DNA of 5,495 nucleotides from Campylobacteraceae bacterium (GTDB lineage Bacteria; Campylobacterota; Campylobacteria; Campylobacterales; Campylobacteraceae). A program made the translations under genes and the position numbers. The stretch covers positions 1-5,495 of the forward strand of contig JAAYLJ010000143.1 of assembly GCA_012521935.1 (NCBI GenBank). The letters run 5' to 3'. The notes under the pieces were generated by a model that searched no databases, had not been told where the DNA came from, and was given only the letters and a program-made list of their open reading frames with translations. Of this stretch, positions 1 through 5,495 are shown piece by piece; position 1 is the stretch's first letter, and the number at the start of each line of letters is the position of its first letter.

Positions 1-517
1 CTCCTATTGTATATATTTCATGGGTATCATTTAATCTAAAATTATCCCATATATATTCAAAATCGACATATTCCCCTTTTTTTGGTGGATATTCAATATT
101 AATTTCACAAAAATGGTGCGGTTTTAATCTTTTTAATATATTTAAAAATTCATATTTTTGTTTTGGATATATGCTAACTTTGATCTTGCACTGTTTAAAA
201 TCGATATTAGAGCTATTTGCTAAAACCCCTCTTAATATTAAAGTATCAGAGTAGTACAACTGCTTTACTGTTGTTAGGTTAACCTCATTTGATCTTATTT
301 TCAAGTCTAAAAAATGTTTTATTCCAAAAGGGGCTATAAATAAAAATAAAATATTTAAAAAAACTACTACCATAGCTAAAAGGGGACGCCCTTTTGCTAT
401 GAAGATAGCAAGGAAAAGTAGTAAAAAAAAGAGGATGGCTAGCCATGTAAAAGCTAAATAATCTACTATTTGAAAATGGTTAGCATAGTTTAAAAAACTA
501 TCTTTAAGGTTTATCAT
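1..517 (-). CDS. Two-helix membrane protein, probable DUF2393 family (3' end cut by window edge)
   Basis: I translated this frame by hand: it is open from an ATG at 517-515 to the left edge, 172 codons with no stop, so the C-terminus is missing. It begins MINLKDSFLNYANHFQ. Two strongly hydrophobic segments follow, at about residues 21-41 and 46-64, separated by a short basic turn (AKGRP). After them comes a soluble domain of at least 105 residues, predicted outside the cytoplasm, with a stretch (LRGVLANSSNIDFKQCKIKV, about 95-114) that looks like a beta-sandwich core. This layout matches the DUF2393 proteins I remember from Campylobacterota, but the family name is recalled, not searched. No function is known to me. 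The start overlaps the last 14 nt of hisIE, and no strong Shine-Dalgarno sequence precedes it (only AGAG directly upstream), so translation is probably coupled to hisIE. Sureness is high that it is a gene, moderate for the family. Confidence 0.8.
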   Translation of the reverse strand, partial: MINLKDSFLNYANHFQIVDYLAFTWLAILFFLLLFLAIFIAKGRPLLAMVVVFLNILFLFIAPFGIKHFLDLKIRSNEVNLTTVKQLYYSDTLILRGVLANSSNIDFKQCKIKVSIYPKQKYEFLNILKRLKPHHFCEINIEYPPKKGEYVDFEYIWDNFRLNDTHEIYTIG

Positions 518-1187
518 CTCTAGAGCTTTTTTCAGTTATCCCACTCACGCCTAAGCGCCTATGGAGTTCCTGCTTTACCAAGTCTGGATGAATTTCACTT
601 TTTCCAAGTGCTACTAAGGAGTGAAAAAGAAGATCTGCTGCCTCGTAAACTATCTCTTTTTCATCTTTATCTTTTATAGCCAAGATAAGCTCCCCTGCCT
701 CTTCGGCAATCTTTTTTAAAAGGGTATTCTCTTCTCCATTAATGAGTTTTGAAACATAAGAGATGGAAGGATCATCCCCCTTTTTTTCCAATATTGTGTG
801 ATAAAGAGTGTCAACTATCCCATACATTTTCACTGTTTCATTAATGGAAGAGTTAAAATTTGTAGGTTTATCCAAAGATGTAAAAAAACAACTTACTGCT
901 CCAGTGTGGCAAGAGACTCCACCAATTTGCTCAATCTCAATGAGTAAAGCATCTTGATCACAATCTAAAAATATAGATTTTATTTTTTGAGTATTGCCGC
1001 TTTGTTCACCTTTTTTCCAAATTCGCTTCTTTGTTCTTGAGTAGTAGTGAGCAAAGCCACTCTTTTTGGAGAGCTCAAAAGCTTCTTCATTCATATAAGC
1101 TAGCATTAAAACTTGTTTTGTTTTTTCATCTTGAACGATGACTGGAAGAAGGCCATCAACCTTTTTCCAGTTTATATTTTTACTCAT
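504..1187 (-). CDS. hisIE: Bifunctional phosphoribosyl-AMP cyclohydrolase / phosphoribosyl-ATP pyrophosphatase
   Basis: This cytoplasmic enzyme performs histidine biosynthesis steps 2 and 3: the HisE half cleaves phosphoribosyl-ATP to phosphoribosyl-AMP and pyrophosphate, and the HisI half opens the adenine ring to give ProFAR. HisI spans about residues 1-105. It shows the SRTKKRIWKKGEQSGN segment (50-65), the metal motif DCDQD (75-79, with D75, D77 and D79 as likely Mg ligands and C76 as a Zn ligand), and SCHTGAVSCFF (92-102), supplying C93 and C100 as the other Zn cysteines. HisE spans about 122-211, with LYHTI (128-132), the acidic helix KKIAEEAGE (158-166) and EAADLLFH (182-189), the usual Mg-pyrophosphate residues. 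At 227 aa the fusion is a normal length and looks intact. The ATG at 1187 overlaps the TGA of the upstream SPFH gene as ATGA. There is no clear ribosome binding site, which suggests coupled translation. No other his gene is in the window. Confidence 0.96.
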   Translation of the reverse strand: MSKNINWKKVDGLLPVIVQDEKTKQVLMLAYMNEEAFELSKKSGFAHYYSRTKKRIWKKGEQSGNTQKIKSIFLDCDQDALLIEIEQIGGVSCHTGAVSCFFTSLDKPTNFNSSINETVKMYGIVDTLYHTILEKKGDDPSISYVSKLINGEENTLLKKIAEEAGELILAIKDKDEKEIVYEAADLLFHSLVALGKSEIHPDLVKQELHRRLGVSGITEKSSRDDKP

Positions 1188-2251
1188 TGATCTGCTATGC
1201 TTGAGTTAATCTTTGGATCTTTAGAATCAACCCAAATGTTTGGTACAGCGCCACCAGGAGTTAAGAATAGTTTTGCATCTTTATTATCTCTTAAGGCTTC
1301 ATTAAACTTGCCTTGAACTTCTATCTGTCTAAGTTCTAAAAGTTGTTTATTTATACTTTTTGCAATCTCAATATTTGCATACGCATTAGCATCTGCTTGA
1401 ATTTTAATAGCATCAGCCTCTCCTCTAGCTTCAATAATCTTAGCTTGAGCAGTACCCTCAGCTAGCGCAGCTTTTTTCAAAGCTTCTTGGTTTGCTCTAA
1501 TAACTTCATACTTAGCTCTTTCAGCCTCTTGTCTAGCTACTTGAACTCTTTCTATCTGCTCTTTTATTTTAGGTGGTAAGATAATTTCTCGTAACTGAAC
1601 AGTTAAAAGCTCAGCTGGCATATTTGGCTGGCTCTCCATTTTGCTTCTCATGCCCTCTTCAATTTGAGCAGCAATAGTGTTTCTATTTGTTGGAAGTGCC
1701 TCAGCTGAATATTGTCCTGCAACAGCTCTAACCACATCTCTTACTACAGGATTAATTATCTTATCTTCCCAGCTAAGTCCCCAAGAAGCAATGGTTTGAG
1801 GTGCATTTGTTGGGTTTAATCTATATTGAACTGTTATATCTATTGATACAGGCAAACCTCTCTCATCTAAAACAGAAATTGACTGTTTTCGCCCAATTCC
1901 AGAACCTTGTTTGATGGCTTCTCCTGCATCTTCTGTTGTTGCATAGTTAATGATACGAACTTTAGTATCAACAACAATTACCTTTTGAACAAAAGGGATA
2001 AACATATGAAATCCTGGCTGCATTGGAGTTGGATCAAATTTACCCATGGTTGCCTTAATTCCAACCTCACCAGAGTTAATCACAACAAAAGGTTTTGCTA
2101 TTATTATAATGACAATTAGGGCAATAATCGCATATATTAAACCTGCTTTTTTCCCTAAATCTTTCATAAACATTGGCGGTTCAAAATTTTGACGGTTTCC
2201 ACCACCGCTTGAGCCTCTTTTTTTAAAATAATCATTTAAATCTGCTGGCAT
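1184..2251 (-). CDS. SPFH/prohibitin-domain membrane protein (HflK/HflC-like)
   Basis: A 355-aa single-pass membrane protein. A short cytoplasmic N-terminus with a Gly/Ser/Asn stretch (13-21) leads to one transmembrane helix at about 37-57 (LIYAIIALIVIIIIAK). An SPFH/band-7 domain follows at about 58-225, with NSGEVGIKATMGKF (59-72), PGFHMFIPFVQKV (79-91) and SIDITVQYRL (136-145). After that comes a long Ala/Glu-rich coiled coil at about 228-295 (AEGTAQAKIIEARGEADAIK, 264-283) and a polar tail. Family members form large ring or cage assemblies at the inner membrane and often control membrane proteases such as FtsH; that role here is inference. The C. jejuni counterpart (Cj0268c), as I remember it, lies beside ilvE and has been linked to host-cell adhesion and invasion. 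No hflK/hflC pair is seen, so this looks like the stand-alone prohibitin type. The start is supported by AAGGAAT (2261-2255), 10 nt after the ilvE stop. Confidence 0.9.
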   Translation of the reverse strand: MPADLNDYFKKRGSSGGGNRQNFEPPMFMKDLGKKAGLIYAIIALIVIIIIAKPFVVINSGEVGIKATMGKFDPTPMQPGFHMFIPFVQKVIVVDTKVRIINYATTEDAGEAIKQGSGIGRKQSISVLDERGLPVSIDITVQYRLNPTNAPQTIASWGLSWEDKIINPVVRDVVRAVAGQYSAEALPTNRNTIAAQIEEGMRSKMESQPNMPAELLTVQLREIILPPKIKEQIERVQVARQEAERAKYEVIRANQEALKKAALAEGTAQAKIIEARGEADAIKIQADANAYANIEIAKSINKQLLELRQIEVQGKFNEALRDNKDAKLFLTPGGAVPNIWVDSKDPKINSSIADQ

Positions 2252-2261
2252 TTAATTCCTT

Positions 2262-3182
2262 TTATGGATTTATATAAGTTAATAAGTTTTCATATTTTGG
2301 ATTTCGTCCATAGACAACATCAAAGTAGGCATTTTGAAGGAATTTTGTAATCTCACCTCTAGTTCCAGCTCCAATCACTCTTCCATCTATGCTATTAATT
2401 GGTGTAACCTCAGCTGCAGTGCCTGTAAAAAAAGCTTCATCTGCAATATAAGCTTCATCTCTTGTAACTCTTCGCCTCTCCACTGGTATGTTTGCCTCTT
2501 TTGCTAATTCAATAACCATGCCCTGAGTGATGCTCTCAAGTGAGTTATCATTTGGAGGTGAAATTAAAACCCCATCTCTTACTATGAAAAAGCACTCTCC
2601 ACTCCCCTCAGCTATAAAGCCCTCATCATCAAGAAGCAAAGCTTCCTCGTATCCACACTCAACTGCTTCAAATTTTGCCATTTGTGAGTTTAAGTAGTTT
2701 GCAGCAGCTTTTGCCTTTCCCATGGTAGATCTATTAGAACTTCTTGTAAATGAAGAGATTTTAACTTTAATCCCTTTTTCTAAACCCTCTTCACCAAGAT
2801 ATGTACCCCATTCCCAAGCAGCAATGGCAGTTTTTACAGGTGCTTTAGCGTGATAAAGCCCCATAACACCATATCCTAAATATACAAGTGGCCTTAAATA
2901 GACATTGTTTTTAAAATCATTTTTTCTTAATAGTTCCACTTGAGCCTTTTTTAACTCTTCTAGGCTAAAGGTTGGTTGTATCATTGTGATTTTTGCTGAA
3001 TTTAACAATCTTTGCGTATGTTCGTGTAGTTTAAAAATAGCTAAACCTTTTTTTGTTTGGTAGGCTCTAGTTCCTTCAAAAACTGCGTTTCCATAGTGCA
3101 AAGTGTGCGTTAATATATGTACATTTGCCTCATCCCAAGGGGTAAATTCCCCATCCATCCAAATAAATGATGCTTTATTCAT
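2262..3182 (-). CDS. ilvE: Branched-chain-amino-acid aminotransferase
   Basis: A cytoplasmic PLP-dependent fold-type IV transaminase that interconverts valine, leucine and isoleucine with their 2-oxo acids using 2-oxoglutarate/glutamate. The 306-aa length is standard. It begins with IWMDGEFTPWDEANVHILTH (7-26), then LHYGNAVFEGTRAY (28-41), the early substrate- and cofactor-binding part. The PLP lysine is most likely K158 in MGKAKAAANYLNSQ (154-167). Later motifs are EEALLLDDEGFIAEGSGE (179-196), GVLISPP (204-210), SITQGMV (217-223) and FFTGTAAEVTPI (251-262), which bind the cofactor phosphate and substrate. One small oddity is EGSGEC at 192-197, where EGSGEN is more usual. A D-amino-acid aminotransferase or aminodeoxychorismate lyase is less likely, given the length and the VFEGTRAY and TGTAAEVTP motifs. 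The ATG is preceded by GAAGGT (3193-3188) at 5-nt spacing. It is the first gene of the minus-strand run and is divergent from bcp. Confidence 0.96.
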   Translation of the reverse strand: MNKASFIWMDGEFTPWDEANVHILTHTLHYGNAVFEGTRAYQTKKGLAIFKLHEHTQRLLNSAKITMIQPTFSLEELKKAQVELLRKNDFKNNVYLRPLVYLGYGVMGLYHAKAPVKTAIAAWEWGTYLGEEGLEKGIKVKISSFTRSSNRSTMGKAKAAANYLNSQMAKFEAVECGYEEALLLDDEGFIAEGSGECFFIVRDGVLISPPNDNSLESITQGMVIELAKEANIPVERRRVTRDEAYIADEAFFTGTAAEVTPINSIDGRVIGAGTRGEITKFLQNAYFDVVYGRNPKYENLLTYINP

Positions 3183-3187
3183 TTTTT

Positions 3188-3193
3188 ACCTTC
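3188..3193 (-). promoter_or_regulatory. Ribosome binding site of ilvE
   Basis: GAAGGT on the minus strand lies 5 nt upstream of the ilvE ATG and supports that start. I could not identify a convincing -10 hexamer for ilvE further upstream; weak matches such as TAAACT occur on the minus strand within the repeat cluster. Confidence 0.6.
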
Positions 3194-3220
3194 AAAATGT
3201 AGCTTAAAACGCGCCTAGTT

Positions 3221-3276
3221 TATCTAAGATATCTTTAAAGATAGATTTAATATCTTTTAGATACTTTAAAGAGATA
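3221..3276. repeat. Cluster of phased TATCT/AGATA inverted repeats (possible operator)
   Basis: Within 56 bp of the divergent ilvE/bcp gap there are three TATCT (3221, 3230, 3251) and four AGATA (3227, 3239, 3259, 3272). They form three inverted repeats: TATCTAAGATA (3221-3231), the perfect 14-bp palindrome TATCTTTAAAGATA (3230-3243) and TATCTTTTAGATA (3251-3263). Their centres, at about 3226, 3236.5 and 3257, are 10.5 and 20.5 bp apart, one and two helical turns. CTTTAAAG also occurs twice, 31 bp apart (3233-3240 and 3264-3271). Such phasing suits cooperative binding of a dimeric regulator, but no factor can be named. It could instead be chance in AT-rich DNA. Confidence 0.45.
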
Positions 3277-3297
3277 GTCGCTGTTTTTCACTACAGA

Positions 3298-3306
3298 TGA
3301 TATAAT
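3298..3306 (+). promoter_or_regulatory. Extended -10 promoter of bcp
   Basis: TGATATAAT contains a consensus TATAAT (3301-3306) preceded by a TG one base upstream, an extended -10 element. No -35 box is evident, as is usual for housekeeping promoters in Campylobacterota. Transcription would start near 3313, giving a leader of about 20 nt that keeps the bcp ribosome binding site. The element sits inside the inverted repeat TGATA-TAAT-TATCA (3298-3311), so a repressor binding there would block it. Confidence 0.65.
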
Positions 3307-3322
3307 TATCAAAAAAATTTAT

Positions 3323-3328
3323 AAGGAG
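3323..3328 (+). promoter_or_regulatory. Ribosome binding site of bcp (decides a GTG start)
   Basis: AAGGAG lies 6 nt upstream of GTG at 3335, a strong match at ideal spacing. It fixes the non-ATG start, and the resulting N-terminus MLKVGDKAPEF is the expected one for the family. Confidence 0.85.
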
Positions 3329-3334
3329 AAAATC

Positions 3335-3796
3335 GTGTTAAAAGTAGGCGATAAGGCACCAGAATTTTGCCTTCCAAATCAAGATGAAACTCAAATTTGC
3401 TTAAGAGACATTAAAGGAAAGTGGCTAGTTTTATACTTTTATCCTAAAGATAATACAGCAGGCTGTACAGCGGAAGCTTGCGATTTTACAGAGGCTTTAC
3501 CAGAGTTTGATGAGATGGACGCGGTTATCTTAGGAGTAAGTCCAGATAGTCCAAAAAAACATAGAAATTTTATTGAAAAGAAAAATTTAAAAATTACACT
3601 GCTAGCTGATGAAGAGAGTGAAGTTTCACAAAAATATGGTGTATGGCAACTGAAAAAAATGTGTGGAAAAGAGTATATGGGCATTGTTAGAACAACTTTT
3701 TTAATAAACCCTGAGGGGAAAATAGAAAAAATTTGGGAAAAAGTTAAGGTTAAAGGACATGTTGAAGCCGTAAAAGAAGCTTTAGCAAAAAAATAA
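3335..3796 (+). CDS. bcp: Peroxiredoxin Q/BCP-type thiol peroxidase
   Basis: A cytoplasmic thioredoxin-dependent peroxidase that reduces hydrogen peroxide and organic or lipid hydroperoxides; it protects microaerophiles from oxidative stress. The 153-aa length is normal for the AhpC/TSA thioredoxin-fold family. It starts MLKVGDKAPEFCLP (1-14). The active site is YPKDNTAGCTAEACDF (36-51), with T41 and the peroxidatic C44 in the TxxC motif. C49, five residues on, is the likely resolving cysteine of the atypical two-Cys BCP subgroup. R119 in GIVRTTFLINPEGKI (116-130) is the conserved arginine that activates the cysteine. Other cysteines (12, 22, 110) have no assigned role. The gene begins with GTG, is divergent from ilvE, and has its own extended -10 promoter; SulP follows after 73 nt. 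The C. jejuni homologue (Cj0271) lies, from memory, in a similar setting. AhpC or Tpx are excluded by the motif layout. Confidence 0.96.
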   Translation: MLKVGDKAPEFCLPNQDETQICLRDIKGKWLVLYFYPKDNTAGCTAEACDFTEALPEFDEMDAVILGVSPDSPKKHRNFIEKKNLKITLLADEESEVSQKYGVWQLKKMCGKEYMGIVRTTFLINPEGKIEKIWEKVKVKGHVEAVKEALAKK

Positions 3797-3800
3797 TTTC

Positions 3801-3822
3801 TTAGGCAGAAAATCCTGCCTAA
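3801..3822 (+). promoter_or_regulatory. Hairpin after bcp, possible antiterminator partner
   Basis: TTAGGCAG (3801-3808) pairs perfectly over 8 bp with CTGCCTAA (3815-3822) across a 6-nt loop, just after the bcp stop. It is followed by only a weak T-rich stretch (AAATTTCTAT), so on its own it would be a mediocre terminator or an mRNA 3'-end stabiliser. Its left arm is also the left arm of the next hairpin, so the two cannot form together. Confidence 0.55.
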
Positions 3823-3847
3823 ATTTCTATCATTTCTGCCTTTTTTT
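3803..3847 (+). terminator. Candidate rho-independent terminator between bcp and the SulP gene
   Basis: AGGCAGAAA (3803-3811) pairs perfectly over 9 bp with TTTCTGCCT (3833-3841), followed directly by a T7 run (3841-3847). The 21-nt loop is large for a terminator and contains the right arm of the competing short hairpin. The right-arm core CTGCCT is thus present twice (3815-3820 and 3836-3841). Either partial termination after bcp or a regulated switch would fit. Confidence 0.5.
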
Positions 3848-3857
3848 ATCATATTTT

Positions 3858-3863
3858 AGAGGG
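3858..3863 (+). promoter_or_regulatory. Ribosome binding site of the SulP gene (decides a GTG start)
   Basis: AGAGGG lies 6 nt before GTG at 3870. It supports this start, which gives MKIRLRAYAPELLNILRAGY, a plausible cytoplasmic N-terminus ahead of the first membrane helix. Confidence 0.7.
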
Positions 3864-3869
3864 ATTATT

Positions 3870-5495
3870 GTGAAAATTAGACTAAGAGCTTATGCTCCAG
3901 AGCTATTAAATATATTAAGAGCTGGATATACTAAAGCCCAATTTGCTGGTGATTCAGTAGGTGGAATAACTGTTGCCATAGTTGCACTTCCACTTGCCAT
4001 GGCATTTGCAATAGCTAGTGGTGTTGGCCCAGAAAAAGGCTTAATAACTGCCATAGTTGCAGGAATAGTTGCTTCATTCTTTGGTGGAAGCAGAGTTCAA
4101 ATAAGCGGACCAACAGGTGCTTTTGTTGTTGTTATTTATGATATTGTAATGAGGTTTGGATATGAGGGTTTAGCTGTTGCTACTTTAATGGCGGGCGCTT
4201 TTTTGGTATTAATGGGTATATTTAAACTTGGGGCGGTTATAAAATATATTCCATATCCAGTAATTACTGGTTTTACTTCAGGGATTGCACTCCTTATTTT
4301 TTCATCTCAAGTAGCAGACATATTAGGACTTGGGATTGAAAATTTACCTGGAGCTTTTTTGCCAAAGTGGCAAATGATTTTTCTAAATTTATCTAAAATA
4401 AGTTTTATGACTCTTCTTTTAGGGTTAGTTTCAATATTTACAATAGTTTTTGTAAAACGCTTTTCGCCCAAGCTTCCTGGACATTTGATCGCTGTTATAG
4501 TTGGGGTTATAGCTGTGAGTTATTTAAACTTTCCAGTTGAGACAATTCATAGTAGATTTGGAGATATTGAGCCATCTTTAACCTTTGCTAGCTTTAACTC
4601 TTCTTTCTCTTTTGAAACCATAAAAGCCCTCTTGCCATCAGCCTTTACAATCGCAATCTTAGCTGCAATTGAGTCACTTTTATGTGCAGTAGTTGCAGAT
4701 GGAATGATGGGAACAAGACACAATGCAAATAGTGAATTAGTAGGACAAGGCTTAGCAAATCTTGGCTCAATCGCCTTTGGAGGCATTCCCGCAACTGCTG
4801 CCATAGCTAGAACTGCTACAAATATAAAAGCTGGAGGAAAAACTCCAATCTCTGGCATCATTCACTCAATTGTACTTGCAATGTTTATGTTTTTTCTAGC
4901 TGATTTTATTGTTTTAATACCTCTTGCTTCATTAGCTGCAATTTTGATTGTAGTGGCATGGAATATGTCTGAGGTTGAAAATATAAAACATATTTTAAAA
5001 GCCCCAACAAGCGATGTCGCGGTATTGGCAACTACATTTTTACTAACTGTTTTAATAGACTTAACAGTAGCTGTTCAAGTGGGAGTTGTTTTGGCTGCAA
5101 TTTTATTTATTAAGCGAATTATGAAAGTTAGTGAAATCATTAATATCACTGAGAGTGCTTACGCTCTTCCAGGAGATGATCCAGATGGAATTGATGAAAA
5201 AGTTGTAGCAACTGGGGTTGAAGTTTATGAGGTAAATGGTCCATTTTTCTTTGGAGTAGCAGATAAATTAAAATATATTTTAGATTCAATTGGAGTTTTA
5301 CCAAAAGTTTTTGTCTTAAGAATGAGACATGTTCCTTTTGTTGATGCAACAGGAATGTATGCACTTAAAGAGTTTTATGAAAAGTGTCGTCAAAGTGGGA
5401 CTATATTGGTTTTATCTGGAGTTGGTCCAAAGCTAATGAAAGACTTAGAAAGATTTGGTTTTGTTAAGTTAGTAGGAAAAGAGAATGTGTTTAGC
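3870..5495 (+). CDS. SulP/SLC26-family anion transporter with STAS domain (3' end cut by window edge)
   Basis: Translated by hand, this frame is open for 542 codons from GTG at 3870 to the right edge with no stop; family length is about 550-570, so little is missing. The membrane part covers about residues 25-414. It has the SulP signature QISGPTGAF (77-85), the centre AIESLLCAVVADGMMG (266-281, E268 at the anion-site region), RHNAN (283-287) and GGIPATAAIARTATN (304-318); the last helices lie at 383-414. A cytoplasmic STAS domain follows from about 450 (VEVYEVNGPFFFG) with VPFVDATGMYAL, DATG being 492-495. SulP proteins are inner-membrane carriers for sulfate, bicarbonate or C4-dicarboxylates, often coupled to Na+ or H+. 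The substrate cannot be told from this sequence, and no carbonic anhydrase or sulfur gene is alongside. It lies 73 nt after bcp on the same strand. It is probably served by read-through from bcp or by a weak promoter in the gap (TATCAT at 3828-3833). Confidence 0.93.
   Translation, partial: MKIRLRAYAPELLNILRAGYTKAQFAGDSVGGITVAIVALPLAMAFAIASGVGPEKGLITAIVAGIVASFFGGSRVQISGPTGAFVVVIYDIVMRFGYEGLAVATLMAGAFLVLMGIFKLGAVIKYIPYPVITGFTSGIALLIFSSQVADILGLGIENLPGAFLPKWQMIFLNLSKISFMTLLLGLVSIFTIVFVKRFSPKLPGHLIAVIVGVIAVSYLNFPVETIHSRFGDIEPSLTFASFNSSFSFETIKALLPSAFTIAILAAIESLLCAVVADGMMGTRHNANSELVGQGLANLGSIAFGGIPATAAIARTATNIKAGGKTPISGIIHSIVLAMFMFFLADFIVLIPLASLAAILIVVAWNMSEVENIKHILKAPTSDVAVLATTFLLTVLIDLTVAVQVGVVLAAILFIKRIMKVSEIINITESAYALPGDDPDGIDEKVVATGVEVYEVNGPFFFGVADKLKYILDSIGVLPKVFVLRMRHVPFVDATGMYALKEFYEKCRQSGTILVLSGVGPKLMKDLERFGFVKLVGKENVFS

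Noticed and set aside
880..915. Loss of the HisI zinc site because SCHTGAVSC differs from the common ACHTGRRSC
   Set aside because: Both cysteines and the histidine are kept; the residues between them vary among known HisI proteins, so no defect is implied.
1100..1190. Frameshift or broken junction between the SPFH gene and hisIE
   Set aside because: Both proteins have complete, normal ends and the 4-nt ATGA overlap is a standard coupled junction.
1907..2119. Plus-strand open frame of 70 codons
   Set aside because: It lies antisense inside the SPFH gene, has Cys/Asn-rich low-complexity content, and no family resemblance.
3183..3334. Possible leader peptide or T-box for ilvE in the divergent gap
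   Set aside because: Reading the minus strand I see no short frame rich in Ile, Leu or Val codons and no recognisable T-box or terminator with a T-run before ilvE.
3439..3852. Minus-strand open frame of 137 codons opposite bcp
   Set aside because: The plus strand encodes an unmistakable peroxiredoxin with all active-site residues; the antisense frame is Ser/Phe-rich and starts in the terminator region.
4547..4861. Minus-strand open frame of 104 codons
   Set aside because: It is antisense to the conserved core of the SulP transporter; its Ala/Met/Pro-rich product mirrors that codon pattern.
5146..5364. Minus-strand open frame of 72 codons, His/Leu/Gln-rich
   Set aside because: It is antisense to the STAS domain; the composition is typical of the reverse of an AT-rich coding sequence.
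1..5495. Mobile element, CRISPR array, tRNA or defence system
   Set aside because: No transposase or integrase, no spaced direct repeats, no cloverleaf and no defence-type protein was found; the genes are core metabolism, membrane and stress functions.

Overview
The window reads as an ordinary chromosomal segment of a Campylobacterota bacterium (formerly Epsilonproteobacteria). The evidence is the strongly AT-rich base composition, short spacers, a bcp promoter recognisable by its -10 element alone, and gene content and order. The block SPFH protein - ilvE - (divergent) bcp resembles, from memory, the Cj0268c-Cj0269c-Cj0271 neighbourhood of Campylobacter jejuni. The genus cannot be fixed; a free-living Sulfurimonas, Arcobacter or Sulfurospirillum type is as plausible as a host-associated one.

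Left block, minus strand, 1-3182: a compact run transcribed right to left. The order is ilvE (branched-chain aminotransferase), then after 10 nt an SPFH/prohibitin-like membrane protein, then with an ATGA overlap hisIE (histidine steps 2 and 3), then with a 14-nt overlap a two-helix membrane protein of probable DUF2393 type that leaves the window at its left edge. The tight junctions argue for one mRNA with translational coupling. The genes do not form one pathway: two amino-acid enzymes are interleaved with two membrane proteins.

Centre, 3183-3334: a 152-nt divergent promoter region. It holds an extended -10 promoter for bcp and a cluster of short TATCT/AGATA inverted repeats whose centres are about one or two helical turns apart, a good candidate operator.

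Right block, plus strand, 3335-5495: bcp (peroxiredoxin Q type thiol peroxidase, GTG start), then a 73-nt spacer with two mutually exclusive hairpins, one ending in a T7 run, then a SulP/SLC26-type anion transporter with a C-terminal STAS domain (GTG start). The transporter runs off the right edge probably only a few residues before its natural end. Both edge genes lack a terminus in the window, so they are easily missed by closed-ORF searches.

I found no mobile element, CRISPR array, RNA gene, defence system or clearly novel system. The most interesting signals are regulatory: the phased repeats in the ilvE/bcp gap and the hairpin switch between bcp and the transporter gene.
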